Assembly (NCBI GenBank): GCA_023404705.1
Contig: JAEYAU010000253.1
Coordinates: 23,049-87,048, forward strand
Direction of reading: 5' to 3'
Source of the DNA: Pseudomonadota bacterium
Lineage (GTDB): Bacteria; Pseudomonadota; Alphaproteobacteria; Rhizobiales; Xanthobacteraceae
DNA length: 64,000 bases
The notes beneath the pieces were generated by a model, which saw only the letters and a list, made by a program, of their open reading frames with translations, ran no database searches and had not been told where the DNA came from. This document shows, in pieces, positions 42,862 through 51,082 of this stretch (position 1 is its first letter; each line of letters starts with the position of its first letter). The position numbers and the translations under genes are program-made.

Positions 42862-43625
42862 TGAACTACGCAAGCTTCGGCAGACGCAACACAGACTGGC
42901 TGATCCAACATGCAGACCAGCCGTGCCTTTTGATATCTGATCCTCCCACTGCCGACTTGTTCCTACAGCACAAGCAGGGGCGCATCTTCGATCCGCTGAA
43001 ACACAGTTTCAATCCGCTCGCGAACATGAACTATGCTCGTGCCTGCGATTTTGTGGAGATCATGCGCTACCTTTTCCCGGCGGGGCACACTACCCTCACC
43101 CGCGAAGAAGCAGATCACCTAATGCTCGAAGCACTGCTCGACGAGCCAACTACACTTGTTGGACTGATCGCCGGCAGTACCGACCCAGGAGCACGCAAGG
43201 CTCAGCGCCTCATTGAGCGCCTAACGCTCTCCCCGGTGCTCCGCTCGGTGCTCACAGGCAAGAGGCAGTTCGACTTCTCCGGCACGGTAGTGGTGCCCTT
43301 AGATCGAACTAAGCTGGGCAACTTCGACTGCCTAGCACTGGCACTCTTCCTTATCGGACAATATCAAGGACAGATCGTCATAGACGACTTCGTCTTTTAT
43401 GGGCGTCCGATACACGTGTCCTTGATCCAACAGCATCGCCTCACCTGTCATGTGCGGCGACTGGGGGCCTTGGCAGAGGGGATGGCCGAAGATCTCCTAC
43501 AGATCGAGCACAAGAGTGCAGGCGGTACCACCCACGCCGACGCAGTAACATTGGCCGACTACATGTGTCCTTTCCAGCCCGGCCAAAACGACTACATCAA
43601 GTTCATTGAGGAAGCGATGGCTTGA
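42861..43625 (+). CDS. VirD4/HerA-like protein lacking the Walker motifs (pseudo-ATPase), inferred
   Basis: The 254-residue protein has no P-loop, but its order of motifs follows that of the intact ATPase downstream: GRIFDPLKHSFNPL (compare IDSDDVFPLNPFHL), EALLDEPTTLVGLIAG (compare AALQTPNPTLQTILDL), SPVLRSVLTGKRQFDFSGT (compare ARAFNAPGWALDFQKL) and GQIVIDDFVFYGRPIH (compare KPLWLYLDEASDYIEA). It thus looks like an N-terminally shortened, catalytically empty copy that may cap or regulate the ATPase ring. ATG 42861 is used; an in-frame TTG lies 15 bases upstream. The ATPase gene starts 42 bases later. Confidence 0.55.
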   Translation: MNYASFGRRNTDWLIQHADQPCLLISDPPTADLFLQHKQGRIFDPLKHSFNPLANMNYARACDFVEIMRYLFPAGHTTLTREEADHLMLEALLDEPTTLVGLIAGSTDPGARKAQRLIERLTLSPVLRSVLTGKRQFDFSGTVVVPLDRTKLGNFDCLALALFLIGQYQGQIVIDDFVFYGRPIHVSLIQQHRLTCHVRRLGALAEGMAEDLLQIEHKSAGGTTHADAVTLADYMCPFQPGQNDYIKFIEEAMA

Positions 43626-43667
43626 CCCTTCCCCCAGCCCAGATAGGCTTCCCGCGGGGGGACACCT

Positions 43668-45662
43668 ATGCATGTTGTTGTTGGCTTGGTTGTCGCAGCC
43701 ATCATTGCCGGGATCGCTTATAGCCTCCTGGCAACCTTCTTGGTGTTTATCGTGCTCCCTCTCGGAGCGCTGGGCCTCCTCATTTGGGGCATCACGGAGT
43801 ATGTGAAGCACCAGCGCCTCGAAGCTCAGGCCGAGGAACGCGCACTACAGATCAGACAGGAGCGATTTGAGCTGCGGGAGCAAACACTCAAGCTCCACGA
43901 AGCTGCCACCCTCCAGTTGGAAAGTCGGGACGACTTATACGGCAAGCTTGGCGACGAGGTCGTTAAAGCCCGCAAAGAGCGTGGCATAAAACCCAGAAAA
44001 CTTCCGAAGGAGCTGATCTACGCGGTCCTGTCCGTCTATTATGACGAATTGGATCGGTACCCACCGCCGCCAGAAGTTCCCGAACTTACGGACGCTGTAG
44101 CCGAGCGGTATTTTCAGAACGAACTTGCTCCTTACGTCGAGCGCGCGCGTCGCTTTGACCGGGAGTTGCTGCAGCGGCCCCTAGCTGACGTTGTCCTGGC
44201 TTACATGGAGCTCGTTCCGGAAGGGACAACGGGACAACTTCAAATCCCGCTGTACAAGACACCTGTTGCTCGCCAAGTGCTCCTGCGCATCTGCGACCTC
44301 TTCTGGGACAAGGAGATTGCGGAGCGAGATTATTTTCCTGCAATGCGCGACCTCCAACGCCAAGGAGCAGCAATTGCTCAAGAGAGATTGGGTGCGAAGG
44401 ATCTCGTGTGGGCCAAAGATTATCCGGGCGATGATGGTTACAAACTTTACCTGCCTACCGACTTCGCGCCCGTGTTTGAAGCGCTGGTGCCCTTCTCAAT
44501 TTCGGACAGCTCGCGCTTTGCGCACCACTGGTGTCTAGGCAAGACCGGACGAGGCAAGACCACCTTCCTGAGGCATCTGATACGTGATGACCTCCGTCGT
44601 GCCTCAGAGGGGGAATGCTCGCTAGTCGTGGTCGACAGCAAGAAGCTCATCCGTGAGATGCGCGGCTTGAAGGATTTTGCCCCCGGGCAACCGCTCCATG
44701 AGCGTGTGACCGTCATCGACAGCGACGATGTGTTCCCGCTCAATCCATTCCATCTCCCCAAACAGCAAGCCCGAGCCGTTCTCGTGTACATGCTCGCCGG
44801 GCTGAGCGGACCCAGTGAGCTTCAGTCCGGTGCCCTGACCTTCTTTGTCGACGCGGCACTCCAGACCCCAAACCCGACGCTACAGACGATCCTGGACCTG
44901 GTAAGGCTCGATGCCCGCAAGGGTCAACTTCCGGAGCACTTCAGCAGCTTCGACAAGGAGACCCGTGACTGGTTTGAGTACACTCGAAAGACGCTTCACC
45001 CTGGCACGAGCGGCGGCATCGAGCAGCGCTTGGCTAACTTTCTCAATGAACATAAATATGGGCTCGCACGGGCATTCAATGCGCCTGGCTGGGCCCTCGA
45101 TTTTCAGAAGCTCCATGATGGCGGTCATGTGCTCTTGGTCGACACTGACTTGGCCACCAACGGCAAGGACGGGACCAACTTGCTGGGCCGCCTCATGATC
45201 GCTCTGGTCGAGCAGCTTTCCACCGGGCGGAACCGACTGGATGAGAAGAAGCTCAAGCCGCTGTGGCTGTACCTGGACGAAGCATCTGACTACATCGAAG
45301 CCGACGAGAAGTTCGTCCAGATTCTTATCAAGGCGCGGTCTTCCCGCATCGGGGCAACCGTTGCTTATCAGTACCGCGGCCTAGTGGATCCGAGAGTGGA
45401 GAAGGCGCTGGAGAATGCCGAAATCCAATCTGAGTGCAAGGAGAAGGGGCATGTGGATCTCCAAATTGCGGAGAAGCCAATCACCCTGCCAGTGGCGAGA
45501 TTGGAGTTCACGGATCTGCCGCAGATGAACCGGCTCGACTATATCGCTGTTCGCGCCCGGATGCGTCGGGGTTGGCCCAAATCGGCTATGCCTGAGCCCT
45601 CGATGTTCCGGGCAGCGGAAGCTCCCGCGGCAGGCTTTAATCCGGAAGCTGACGCTGAGTGA
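43668..45662 (+). CDS. Membrane-anchored VirD4/HerA-like DNA-transfer ATPase
   Basis: The 664-residue protein has two N-terminal membrane helices (residues 1-45), a coiled coil rich in Gln/Glu/Arg (about 50-90), an all-alpha-like insert and a P-loop ATPase domain: Walker A GKTGRGKTTFLRHL near residue 290, VVVDSKKLIREM, Walker B LWLYLDEASDY and the sensor segment IGATVAYQYRG. This is the plan of conjugation coupling proteins and of HerA translocases. It could pump DNA through the membrane. It sits between the degenerate paralogue and a replication-relaxation-like gene. Confidence 0.8.
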   Translation: MHVVVGLVVAAIIAGIAYSLLATFLVFIVLPLGALGLLIWGITEYVKHQRLEAQAEERALQIRQERFELREQTLKLHEAATLQLESRDDLYGKLGDEVVKARKERGIKPRKLPKELIYAVLSVYYDELDRYPPPPEVPELTDAVAERYFQNELAPYVERARRFDRELLQRPLADVVLAYMELVPEGTTGQLQIPLYKTPVARQVLLRICDLFWDKEIAERDYFPAMRDLQRQGAAIAQERLGAKDLVWAKDYPGDDGYKLYLPTDFAPVFEALVPFSISDSSRFAHHWCLGKTGRGKTTFLRHLIRDDLRRASEGECSLVVVDSKKLIREMRGLKDFAPGQPLHERVTVIDSDDVFPLNPFHLPKQQARAVLVYMLAGLSGPSELQSGALTFFVDAALQTPNPTLQTILDLVRLDARKGQLPEHFSSFDKETRDWFEYTRKTLHPGTSGGIEQRLANFLNEHKYGLARAFNAPGWALDFQKLHDGGHVLLVDTDLATNGKDGTNLLGRLMIALVEQLSTGRNRLDEKKLKPLWLYLDEASDYIEADEKFVQILIKARSSRIGATVAYQYRGLVDPRVEKALENAEIQSECKEKGHVDLQIAEKPITLPVARLEFTDLPQMNRLDYIAVRARMRRGWPKSAMPEPSMFRAAEAPAAGFNPEADAE

Positions 45663-45766
45663 AAAAATCAGGGTGGTAGAATAGCTCTACATGACTCACC
45701 CTGCCTCGCCGCCCTTCCCCATGCGTGCCTTTGTAGGAGGAATGATTACTCGCTAGCACACTTTGT

Positions 45767-46741
45767 ATGCGTCGCTCTGCCTTCCGCCTTCCCGAGACGC
45801 CCGACCTCACCCTGACGGGCACCGAACTTGAGCTGAAGGCTCTCGACCGCCTTCAGCGATATGACGTGCTCCCCTCCAACTATGTGTGTGCGGGGATGAG
45901 CAGGTCCAATGCGCAGAACATCCGGTCTCGCATCATTCACGCTCAGGCTGTTCGCATACCCGAGTGGGCCCGGCCTTGGGCAATCAAGCGCAACGTCTTC
46001 TACCCGCTCGAACTTACAGCGATCGGCGAGCAAGTCTTACGACGCCATAGCCGTGCGCTGCCGCGCCATCGTGGCGACGATCACTTCGAACACAAGTACT
46101 ACCGGTCAACGGCAGAGTTCCTGCTCGACTACGGTGCCGAACTGAACGGGGTCGGCGTAGAGTATCTGCTAGACTGGCTAGCAGACGATCGCTGCCCGTC
46201 GGCTACGCGCGCCGATAAGAAGGCACACCACCTGCCGCTTCCCTCAGGTGCGTTTATCGTGCCGGACTTCTCCCGGACGCTGACGATCCCGAACGCGTCA
46301 ATGAACTTCCACGTGGAGAACGACCGGAACACGCAGCCCCTCACGTCGGCCGCTGATCGGCAGAACATCGCGCTGAAGCTGCGGCACTACGACGAGTACC
46401 TGGGCTCAGGCGGTCCCGAGCGGCGATACGGCCGCAAGAGCATTTCGATTCTTTGGCTCACGACGACTGAGCACCGCAAAGATCGAATGCTCCAGCTCTT
46501 TGCCAAGTCGCAGTTCCCCAAGCGGCACGCGATTCAGGTGCTGCCCGACTTCACGATCGGCTTCCCGGCTCCCTCGGACGTGCTGGTTTCCCAGCCGTGG
46601 GAGCGGGCAGAGGGCGGCCCCCTCGATATCCTCAAAACCCTCAGGGAGACCGCAGAAAGGAAGTCACATGGACCGACACGACCGAGCCGCCCGGATCGCG
46701 GCACTGAGCAAAGAGATACGCGACAAGGAAGCAGAGCTTGA
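45767..46741 (+). CDS. Replication-relaxation-like protein (winged helix)
   Basis: The 324-residue protein begins with a winged-helix-like region (ALDRLQRYDVLPSNYVCAGM; SRSNAQNIRSRIIHAQAV; VFYPLELTAIGEQVLRR) followed by LPLPSGAFIVPDFSRTL and FHVENDRNTQPL, a pattern like the replication-relaxation family of plasmids and conjugative elements, in which an acidic PD...E-x-D core is seen. The last 30 residues overlap the next gene. With the VirD4-like gene upstream it suggests a DNA processing function. The family assignment is by eye. Confidence 0.55.
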   Translation: MRRSAFRLPETPDLTLTGTELELKALDRLQRYDVLPSNYVCAGMSRSNAQNIRSRIIHAQAVRIPEWARPWAIKRNVFYPLELTAIGEQVLRRHSRALPRHRGDDHFEHKYYRSTAEFLLDYGAELNGVGVEYLLDWLADDRCPSATRADKKAHHLPLPSGAFIVPDFSRTLTIPNASMNFHVENDRNTQPLTSAADRQNIALKLRHYDEYLGSGGPERRYGRKSISILWLTTTEHRKDRMLQLFAKSQFPKRHAIQVLPDFTIGFPAPSDVLVSQPWERAEGGPLDILKTLRETAERKSHGPTRPSRPDRGTEQRDTRQGSRA

Positions 46742-46889
46742 CGCTCTGCTGGGCGTGAACGGGACGGAAGCTCCCAAGTCGCGAGCACCGCAAAAGTGCA
46801 GCCACTGCCAGAAGGAGGGCCACTCGGCGCGAACCTGCCCCGAGAAAGCCAACGGCGCGAAGCCGACAGAGCCGCAGTTGCAGATGTGA
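46668..46889 (+). CDS. Small CCHC zinc-knuckle protein
   Basis: The 73-residue protein has an N-terminal coiled coil (ARIAALSKEIRDKEAELDALL) and one perfect zinc knuckle CSHCQKEGHSARTC (C-x2-C-x4-H-x4-C), a nucleic-acid binding motif best known from retroviral nucleocapsids and uncommon in bacteria. GAAAGGAAG precedes the ATG. It overlaps the previous gene by 74 bases in another frame. Confidence 0.8.
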   Translation: MDRHDRAARIAALSKEIRDKEAELDALLGVNGTEAPKSRAPQKCSHCQKEGHSARTCPEKANGAKPTEPQLQM

Positions 46890-46900
46890 GCAAAGAAAAT

Positions 46901-46927
46901 AGCCCGGAACCAACCGGGCTTTTTTTA
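46901..46927. terminator. Intrinsic terminator between convergent small genes
   Basis: AGCCCGG (46901-46907) pairs with CCGGGCT (46914-46920) and six T residues follow. It overlaps the stop of the minus-strand gene. Confidence 0.75.
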
Positions 46928-47113
46928 CTCGTCCTTGTTGACGAACAGGACAAAGCGACCATCCACCGGCAGCGCGTGGAGTTGGACCGAGACACCGCCA
47001 TCGCGGATGTCCCATCCCGCCCCGACTTCGAGCCAGTGCGTCTTCTTCTCGTCGCCTTCGCCGTACTCGCGTCCGATGAACGCCTTGTATGCGGGCTTGC
47101 GGCCTTCCGGCAT
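46925..47113 (-). CDS. Small phage protein of unknown function
   Basis: The 62-residue protein (MPEGRKPAYKAFIGREYGEG...) has a strong AGGAG site and resembles small proteins common in alphaproteobacterial plasmids and phages, which share KPAY, a W-x-E/G-x-G-A motif and a GGVSVQLHALPVDGRFVL-type strand pair. The function is unknown. It is the only minus-strand gene in this part, opposite to its neighbours. Confidence 0.7.
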   Translation of the reverse strand: MPEGRKPAYKAFIGREYGEGDEKKTHWLEVGAGWDIRDGGVSVQLHALPVDGRFVLFVNKDE

Positions 47114-47311
47114 GGCAAGCTCCTTTCTCCTGCAGTGAGATGCAGGGAGGGAAGCGGAGACGCGGTTGCAGGGCACTGCACGGGGGTCATTCCCGTCCGC
47201 GGTCCATCGACCTCTGCTTTCCCTCTCCACACCCCAAGCCAGGGCGCGTCTCCAGCACCAGTATACTTGGGGAGGACCCGTTCGCGGTCGGATATCCCCA
47301 TGGAGGCGGCA

Positions 47312-47971
47312 ATGGCTCCGAAGTTCGTCCCGTTCGAGGACGTGGAGGCGCTGGCCTCCATCGACCAGCTCGCCGTTATGCTTGGGCTTGATCCCAAGCG
47401 AAGCGGCAATCAACTGCGCTGCGCATGCCCTGTGCACGGCGGCGATCACCGCACGTTGGCAATCAGTCCGCAGGTGAAATCTCGCCGCGGATCAGAAGGC
47501 GTCTTCTACTGCCAAGCGGACAAGTCGGGCGGAGATCGCATCGGCCTGGTCGCGCACGTAATGGAGATGGGGCAGCAGGACGCGGCGTTCTTCATCGCAT
47601 CACAGTTCGGCATGCAAATTGCGAACAGTAACAGTGACGGTACTGTAAACAGTACTGTTCGCAAGGATCGTGCCACCGCTCCCCCAGCCCAGAAGAAGGC
47701 GACAGAGAAGGCGGCACCCAAGCCGCACGAATTCGACCCGCAAGCGTTCGCTGCCAAGCTGGTCTATTCGGAAGAGGTTGCTGCCCTCGGGGTCACTGAG
47801 GAAGAAGCTGAGAGCCTCGGCATCGGCTTCTATCGCGGCAAGCTCTATCAGGCGCTGCGCTACGCCAACGGGCAAACGGCTGGCTACTCAGCGTTTGCTA
47901 ATGGCGAGCTCAAGCTCCCCAGCAAGCTGCTTCCGCAGACCAGCAACGTCGTCCGACTGAAGCGAGCCTAG
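47312..47971 (+). CDS. CHC2-type zinc-finger protein (primase-like N-terminal domain)
   Basis: From ATG 47312 (GGAGG five bases upstream) the 219-residue product has a primase-like zinc ribbon: LRCACPVHGGDHRTLAISPQ and GVFYCQADKSGGDRIGLVAHVM, the C-P-x-H plus F-x-C arrangement of DnaG-type CHC2 fingers. No TOPRIM or helicase part follows, only a low-complexity linker (KKATEKAAPKPHEFD) and an alpha/beta tail. It may recruit a host primase or bind replication-fork DNA. Confidence 0.7.
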   Translation: MAPKFVPFEDVEALASIDQLAVMLGLDPKRSGNQLRCACPVHGGDHRTLAISPQVKSRRGSEGVFYCQADKSGGDRIGLVAHVMEMGQQDAAFFIASQFGMQIANSNSDGTVNSTVRKDRATAPPAQKKATEKAAPKPHEFDPQAFAAKLVYSEEVAALGVTEEEAESLGIGFYRGKLYQALRYANGQTAGYSAFANGELKLPSKLLPQTSNVVRLKRA

Positions 47972-48060
47972 TCGGCTCATCCGAGCTCCTCTTGCAGGGG
48001 CTCTTTTCTTATCCCCACCCGCATCCTGGACGAAATGGACATATCGCGCATAATGAACAC

Positions 48061-48183
48061 ATGCGTTTATCAATGAAATTGCTTGATCGGCTCGCGATCA
48101 CCGCCAGGGAATTTACTCATGAAGAGCGACTGGTCATCGCACGTTTTCTTCATCTCGTAGATGAACTGCTAAAGAAGCGCTAG
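48061..48183 (+). CDS. Possible 40-residue phage peptide
   Basis: The short frame MRLSMKLLDRLAITAREFTH... encodes one or two amphipathic helices. No clear ribosome site is present. It fills an otherwise empty stretch of about 250 bases. The call is tentative. Confidence 0.35.
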   Translation: MRLSMKLLDRLAITAREFTHEERLVIARFLHLVDELLKKR

Positions 48184-48227
48184 AGCCGCAGAATCTGTGT
48201 TGTGCAATCCATTGACAGAAAGGAGGC

Positions 48228-48716
48228 ATGAAACTTCAAAACAAGAAAATTCTAGACGTGTGCTGCGGCGGACGTATGTTCTGGTTCAACAAACAGCACC
48301 CGGACACGCTCTTTGTCGATGTGCGAAGAGTAGAGCCGATCAGCGTTGGTAAAGGGAGGAACGCCAGGCAATACGAATGCGCTCCGGATGCCGTCATGGA
48401 CTTCCGGCAGCTCGACTTGCCGGACCGATCGTTCTCACTCGTCGTATTCGATCCGCCGCATTCGACGCGAGCAGGCAAGACTGGTTGGCTGGCAACCAAG
48501 TACGGTGCATTGAACAAGACCACATGGCGTGACGATCTGCGCAAGGGCTTCTCTGAGTGCTTCCGCGTCTTGAAGAAGGGTGGCGTTCTGATCTTCAAAT
48601 GGAACGAATGCGATATCCCGCTCCGGGAGGTTCTTAAGCTTACACCGGTTTCACCGCTCTTCGGTCACCCGAGCGGCAAGCAGCAGAAGACACACTGGGT
48701 CGCGTTCATGAAATAA
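48228..48716 (+). CDS. SAM-dependent methyltransferase, phage type
   Basis: The 162-residue protein has the SAM motif ILDVCCGGRMFWF, FVDVRR as the acidic strand-2 loop, and a DPPH catalytic motif in SLVVFDPPHST, with FRVLKKGGVLIFKWNE as motif after. The DPPx motif indicates N6-adenine or N4-cytosine methylation, and the small size lacks a target-recognition domain. AGAAAGGAGG precedes the ATG. It might shield phage DNA from host restriction. Confidence 0.78.
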   Translation: MKLQNKKILDVCCGGRMFWFNKQHPDTLFVDVRRVEPISVGKGRNARQYECAPDAVMDFRQLDLPDRSFSLVVFDPPHSTRAGKTGWLATKYGALNKTTWRDDLRKGFSECFRVLKKGGVLIFKWNECDIPLREVLKLTPVSPLFGHPSGKQQKTHWVAFMK

Positions 48717-48739
48717 GCGTTGCGCAATGCAAACGCGAT

Positions 48740-49183
48740 CTATGACCTATCCTCACCAGAACCCGAAGGATCGGAAGAGCCCTCAGATGATGAAGGAGCG
48801 GCGTCGGGCTCACCGTCCATCCCTTCATTGGTGTGTGTTGGCTGGTCTATTTCCACGCCAGGGGTGTCAGCAGTGTCAGTTGTTGCAGCAAGAGGTGGCG
48901 AGCTAGGCTCTACAGGATCAATAGGCCCGACATGCAATCCCGCTGGCAGCTTCTCTAGCGTCTCCCAGTAGGCCGCCTGTTCTTGCTCATACAGCGCGAG
49001 CTGCTGCCGCTCCATCGCATCCCACACCGCGCCGCCTGGCTCAGGCCGCAGGTTCTCGGCAATGATCCCTGCCATGCGTCCTAGCCACTTAATCGTGCGC
49101 TTTCGGGGCTTCATGCCCGGGCCTGGTCGGTAGCTCTCCTCGATCGCATAGTAGACACCTTTGCGCCGAACCAAGTGTGCCAT
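48740..49183 (-). CDS. Hypothetical phage protein with acidic tail
   Basis: Starting at ATG 49183 (AGGAGA upstream), the 147-residue protein has a basic N-terminal part (MAHLVRRKGVYYAIEE, KPRKRTIKWLG), a helical middle (AMERQQLALYEQEQAAYWETL) and an acidic, Ser/Pro-rich disordered tail. The start resembles the N-terminus of some transposase-like or recombination-linked proteins, but no catalytic domain is present. Unknown function. Confidence 0.55.
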   Translation of the reverse strand: MAHLVRRKGVYYAIEESYRPGPGMKPRKRTIKWLGRMAGIIAENLRPEPGGAVWDAMERQQLALYEQEQAAYWETLEKLPAGLHVGPIDPVEPSSPPLAATTDTADTPGVEIDQPTHTNEGMDGEPDAAPSSSEGSSDPSGSGEDRS

Positions 49184-49254
49184 GTGTCTCTCCTGTAGTT
49201 GGAAGACCACGGCTAACGCAGAGAGCTAAGAGCGCCAACGCCGCGCGCCATTGT

Positions 49255-49343
49255 ATAGCGCCACATAGCTTCCGTGAGACACCAAGTCGCAATCGCTCAT
49301 AGCGCAACGTGATGCAACGAGAGTGCAGATAGCGCCACTTAGC
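49255..49343. repeat. Direct repeats ATAGCGCCACnTAGC, possible phage operators
   Basis: ATAGCGCCACATAGC (49255-49269) and ATAGCGCCACTTAGC (49329-49343) differ in one base, with a shorter copy ATAGCGCAACGT at 49299-49310. They lie in the gap between divergent genes at 49183 and 49402, so a regulator could control both. Confidence 0.5.
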
Positions 49344-49401
49344 GGCTTTTGATCCTTAGCGCTTCTTGTGTCCATTAGCCGTCCTCCAACAGGAGGATTC
49401 A

Positions 49402-49593
49402 ATGAGTGATACACCCGAACGCAAGCGCGGTCCCTCGCTTTCGGACCGTTCACATGACTTCAGCAATTATGGGATGACGAAGGACGAGTTGAAGCGCTAC
49501 CGGCAAACGAGTGAATTCGAGCAAGCTGAGCCAATCGTTCTGAAGGTCGCAGAGACGGATCCACACCGAGACGAGGGCGCCGAACACGAGTGA
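49402..49593 (+). CDS. Small phage protein, unknown
   Basis: The 63-residue acidic, hydrophilic protein (MSDTPERKRGPSLSDRSHDF...) follows an ideal AGGAGG site. It has no membrane segment or cysteine. A terminator follows directly. Confidence 0.6.
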   Translation: MSDTPERKRGPSLSDRSHDFSNYGMTKDELKRYRQTSEFEQAEPIVLKVAETDPHRDEGAEHE

Positions 49594-49608
49594 CCATAGT
49601 CGACCTTG

Positions 49609-49637
49609 GGCCCGCCAGAGCGGGCCTTTTCTTTTTC
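49609..49637 (+). terminator. Intrinsic terminator
   Basis: GCCCGC (49610-49615) pairs with GCGGGC (49620-49625) around CAGA, followed by CTTTTCTTTTT. Confidence 0.75.
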
Positions 49638-49681
49638 GGGGTACAATGGAGCAGGACGTCCCACAACATTTGGAGCCTGCT

Positions 49682-50398
49682 ATGACCCTGTGTCTGCACA
49701 CGGGTGCCAATCCCGTTTCCTACGACGACCTGCGCGCCGTCCTGACCCCCGCGGCAACCGACACGCATGTGCCGATGCCTCACCACGAGATCGTGGAGCT
49801 GATGCGCTACACGCTCGGCTTCTATCAGCACGAGATCGTGGAGGAGCACCACGCGACGACACCGGACGGCATGCGCTACTTCGGCGTGCTGTGCCTCAAG
49901 AGTCCCTACGGCGACTACACGGATATGCTCGGGCTCCGGAATAGCCACGACAAGTCCCTGCCGATCGGCATCGCGTTCGGGTCTCGCGTGTTCGTCTGCG
50001 ATAACTTGGCGTTCTCGGCAGATCATGTGATCCGCCGCAAGCACACCACGAAGGCCAAGCGCGAGCTGCCTGCGCTCCTGGCGGACATCATCCGTCCGCT
50101 CGGAGACCAGCGCCTGGCCCAGAACCAGAAGCTTCTCGCCTACAAGGAAGCTGCGCTCACAGATGAGGCGGCTGACCACGCGATCCTCACCATGCACCGC
50201 CGCGACATCATCGGGGTGCAGACCATCGGGCACGTCCTCAAGGCCTACGAGGAGCCCCCGCACGACTGGGGAGAGAAGACGGCCTGGCGGCTGTGGAACG
50301 CGGCGACCTTTGCCCTTGCGGGGAAGGTGGCGGAGCGTCCCGACCTTACCAAGCAGCTCCATCAGGTCATCGATGGAGTCTGCGAGACGGTGCACTGA
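49682..50398 (+). CDS. DUF932 family phage/plasmid protein
   Basis: The 238-residue protein carries the DUF932 block RNSHDKSLPIGIAFGSRVFV, CDNLAFSAD and VIRRKHTTKA, with HEIVELMRYTLGF earlier. The family is widespread on phages and plasmids and is sometimes near recombination genes; its role is unknown. GGAG six bases ahead favours ATG 49682 over ATG 49646. The stop overlaps the next start. Confidence 0.78.
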   Translation: MTLCLHTGANPVSYDDLRAVLTPAATDTHVPMPHHEIVELMRYTLGFYQHEIVEEHHATTPDGMRYFGVLCLKSPYGDYTDMLGLRNSHDKSLPIGIAFGSRVFVCDNLAFSADHVIRRKHTTKAKRELPALLADIIRPLGDQRLAQNQKLLAYKEAALTDEAADHAILTMHRRDIIGVQTIGHVLKAYEEPPHDWGEKTAWRLWNAATFALAGKVAERPDLTKQLHQVIDGVCETVH

Positions 50399-50565
50399 TG
50401 CGCACCTGTCCGTGCGGTTCAGGTGAACCCCGCCGAGAGAAGCGGGACGGGCACGGCATCTTCCTGACGTTCGTCTGCGACCTGTGCGAGGCGAAGAAGA
50501 TGGAGGGTTTCCGGCCCGACATCATGACGCGCTATCAAGCGGATGAGCCTATCGAGCCCGAGTAA
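50398..50565 (+). CDS. Small zinc-ribbon-like phage protein
   Basis: The 55-residue protein has CPCGSGEPRREKRDGHGIF and FVCDLCEAKKMEGFRPDI, two Cys pairs likely to bind zinc, and ends DEPIEPE. Similar small proteins occur in alphaproteobacterial phages. It is translationally coupled to the DUF932 gene. Confidence 0.7.
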   Translation: MRTCPCGSGEPRREKRDGHGIFLTFVCDLCEAKKMEGFRPDIMTRYQADEPIEPE

Positions 50566-50712
50566 GGCGCAGGCCAAGCACGCGGCCAGAGCGCAGACCG
50601 AAGGGCGGGTGCGATCCGACATCCCAACCCTGCCGGGGGCAAGACTGGAAAGGCTGGGAGCCTCACAGTCACCCTCTTGACCCGTTGTGCGACCCACCTG
50701 TGCTTTATCCAA

Positions 50713-50737
50713 CCCCACCAGCTCGGTGGGGATTTTC
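50713..50737 (+). terminator. Intrinsic terminator
   Basis: CCCCACC (50713-50719) pairs with GGTGGGG (50725-50731), followed by ATTTTC. Confidence 0.65.
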
Positions 50738-50755
50738 ATATGAGACAATGGGGGA

Positions 50756-51082
50756 GTGAAGGCTCCAAAAGAGAGCGAGATCCAGCTGTCCATCTGCGAG
50801 TACTTAGCGGCCCGCAAGCATTTCTATTGGCGCCAAAATACCGCGCCGACGATCCAGAAGAGCAACGGCGGGTGGGCATTTCGCAAGATGCCCAAGCACT
50901 CGCTCAAAGGCGTCCCGGATATCATCCTCGTGCACGTGGGCCGGCCGTACTTCCTCGAAGTGAAGCGGCCAGGCACCTATCAGAGCCCCGACCAGAAAGC
51001 GTTCCAGCAGCGGGCAGAGGAGGCCGGCGCTTTGTATGCGGTCGTTCGCAGCATCGAGGACGTGCAAGCGCTTGGCCTCTAG
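50756..51082 (+). CDS. VRR-NUC domain nuclease
   Basis: The 108-residue protein is a stand-alone VRR-NUC domain: E in SEIQLSICEYL, G-V-P-D-I-I in LKGVPDIILVHVGRPYFLEVK with the catalytic D and E-x-K, then RPGTYQSPDQKAF and AGALYAVVRSIEDV. VRR-NUC enzymes cut branched or flap DNA and may resolve phage replication intermediates. The start is a GTG. Confidence 0.88.
   Translation: MKAPKESEIQLSICEYLAARKHFYWRQNTAPTIQKSNGGWAFRKMPKHSLKGVPDIILVHVGRPYFLEVKRPGTYQSPDQKAFQQRAEEAGALYAVVRSIEDVQALGL

Noticed and set aside
42628..42911. Two minus-strand short frames in the structured gap before the pseudo-ATPase gene
   Set aside because: They have no ribosome sites, no recognisable sequence and lie over conserved-looking inverted repeats.
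48720..48971. Plus-strand frame opposite the minus-strand hypothetical gene at 48740-49183
   Set aside because: No ribosome site; composition is Ser/Pro/Gly-rich as expected from antisense of the acidic tail. The minus-strand gene has AGGAGA and a plausible basic N-terminus.
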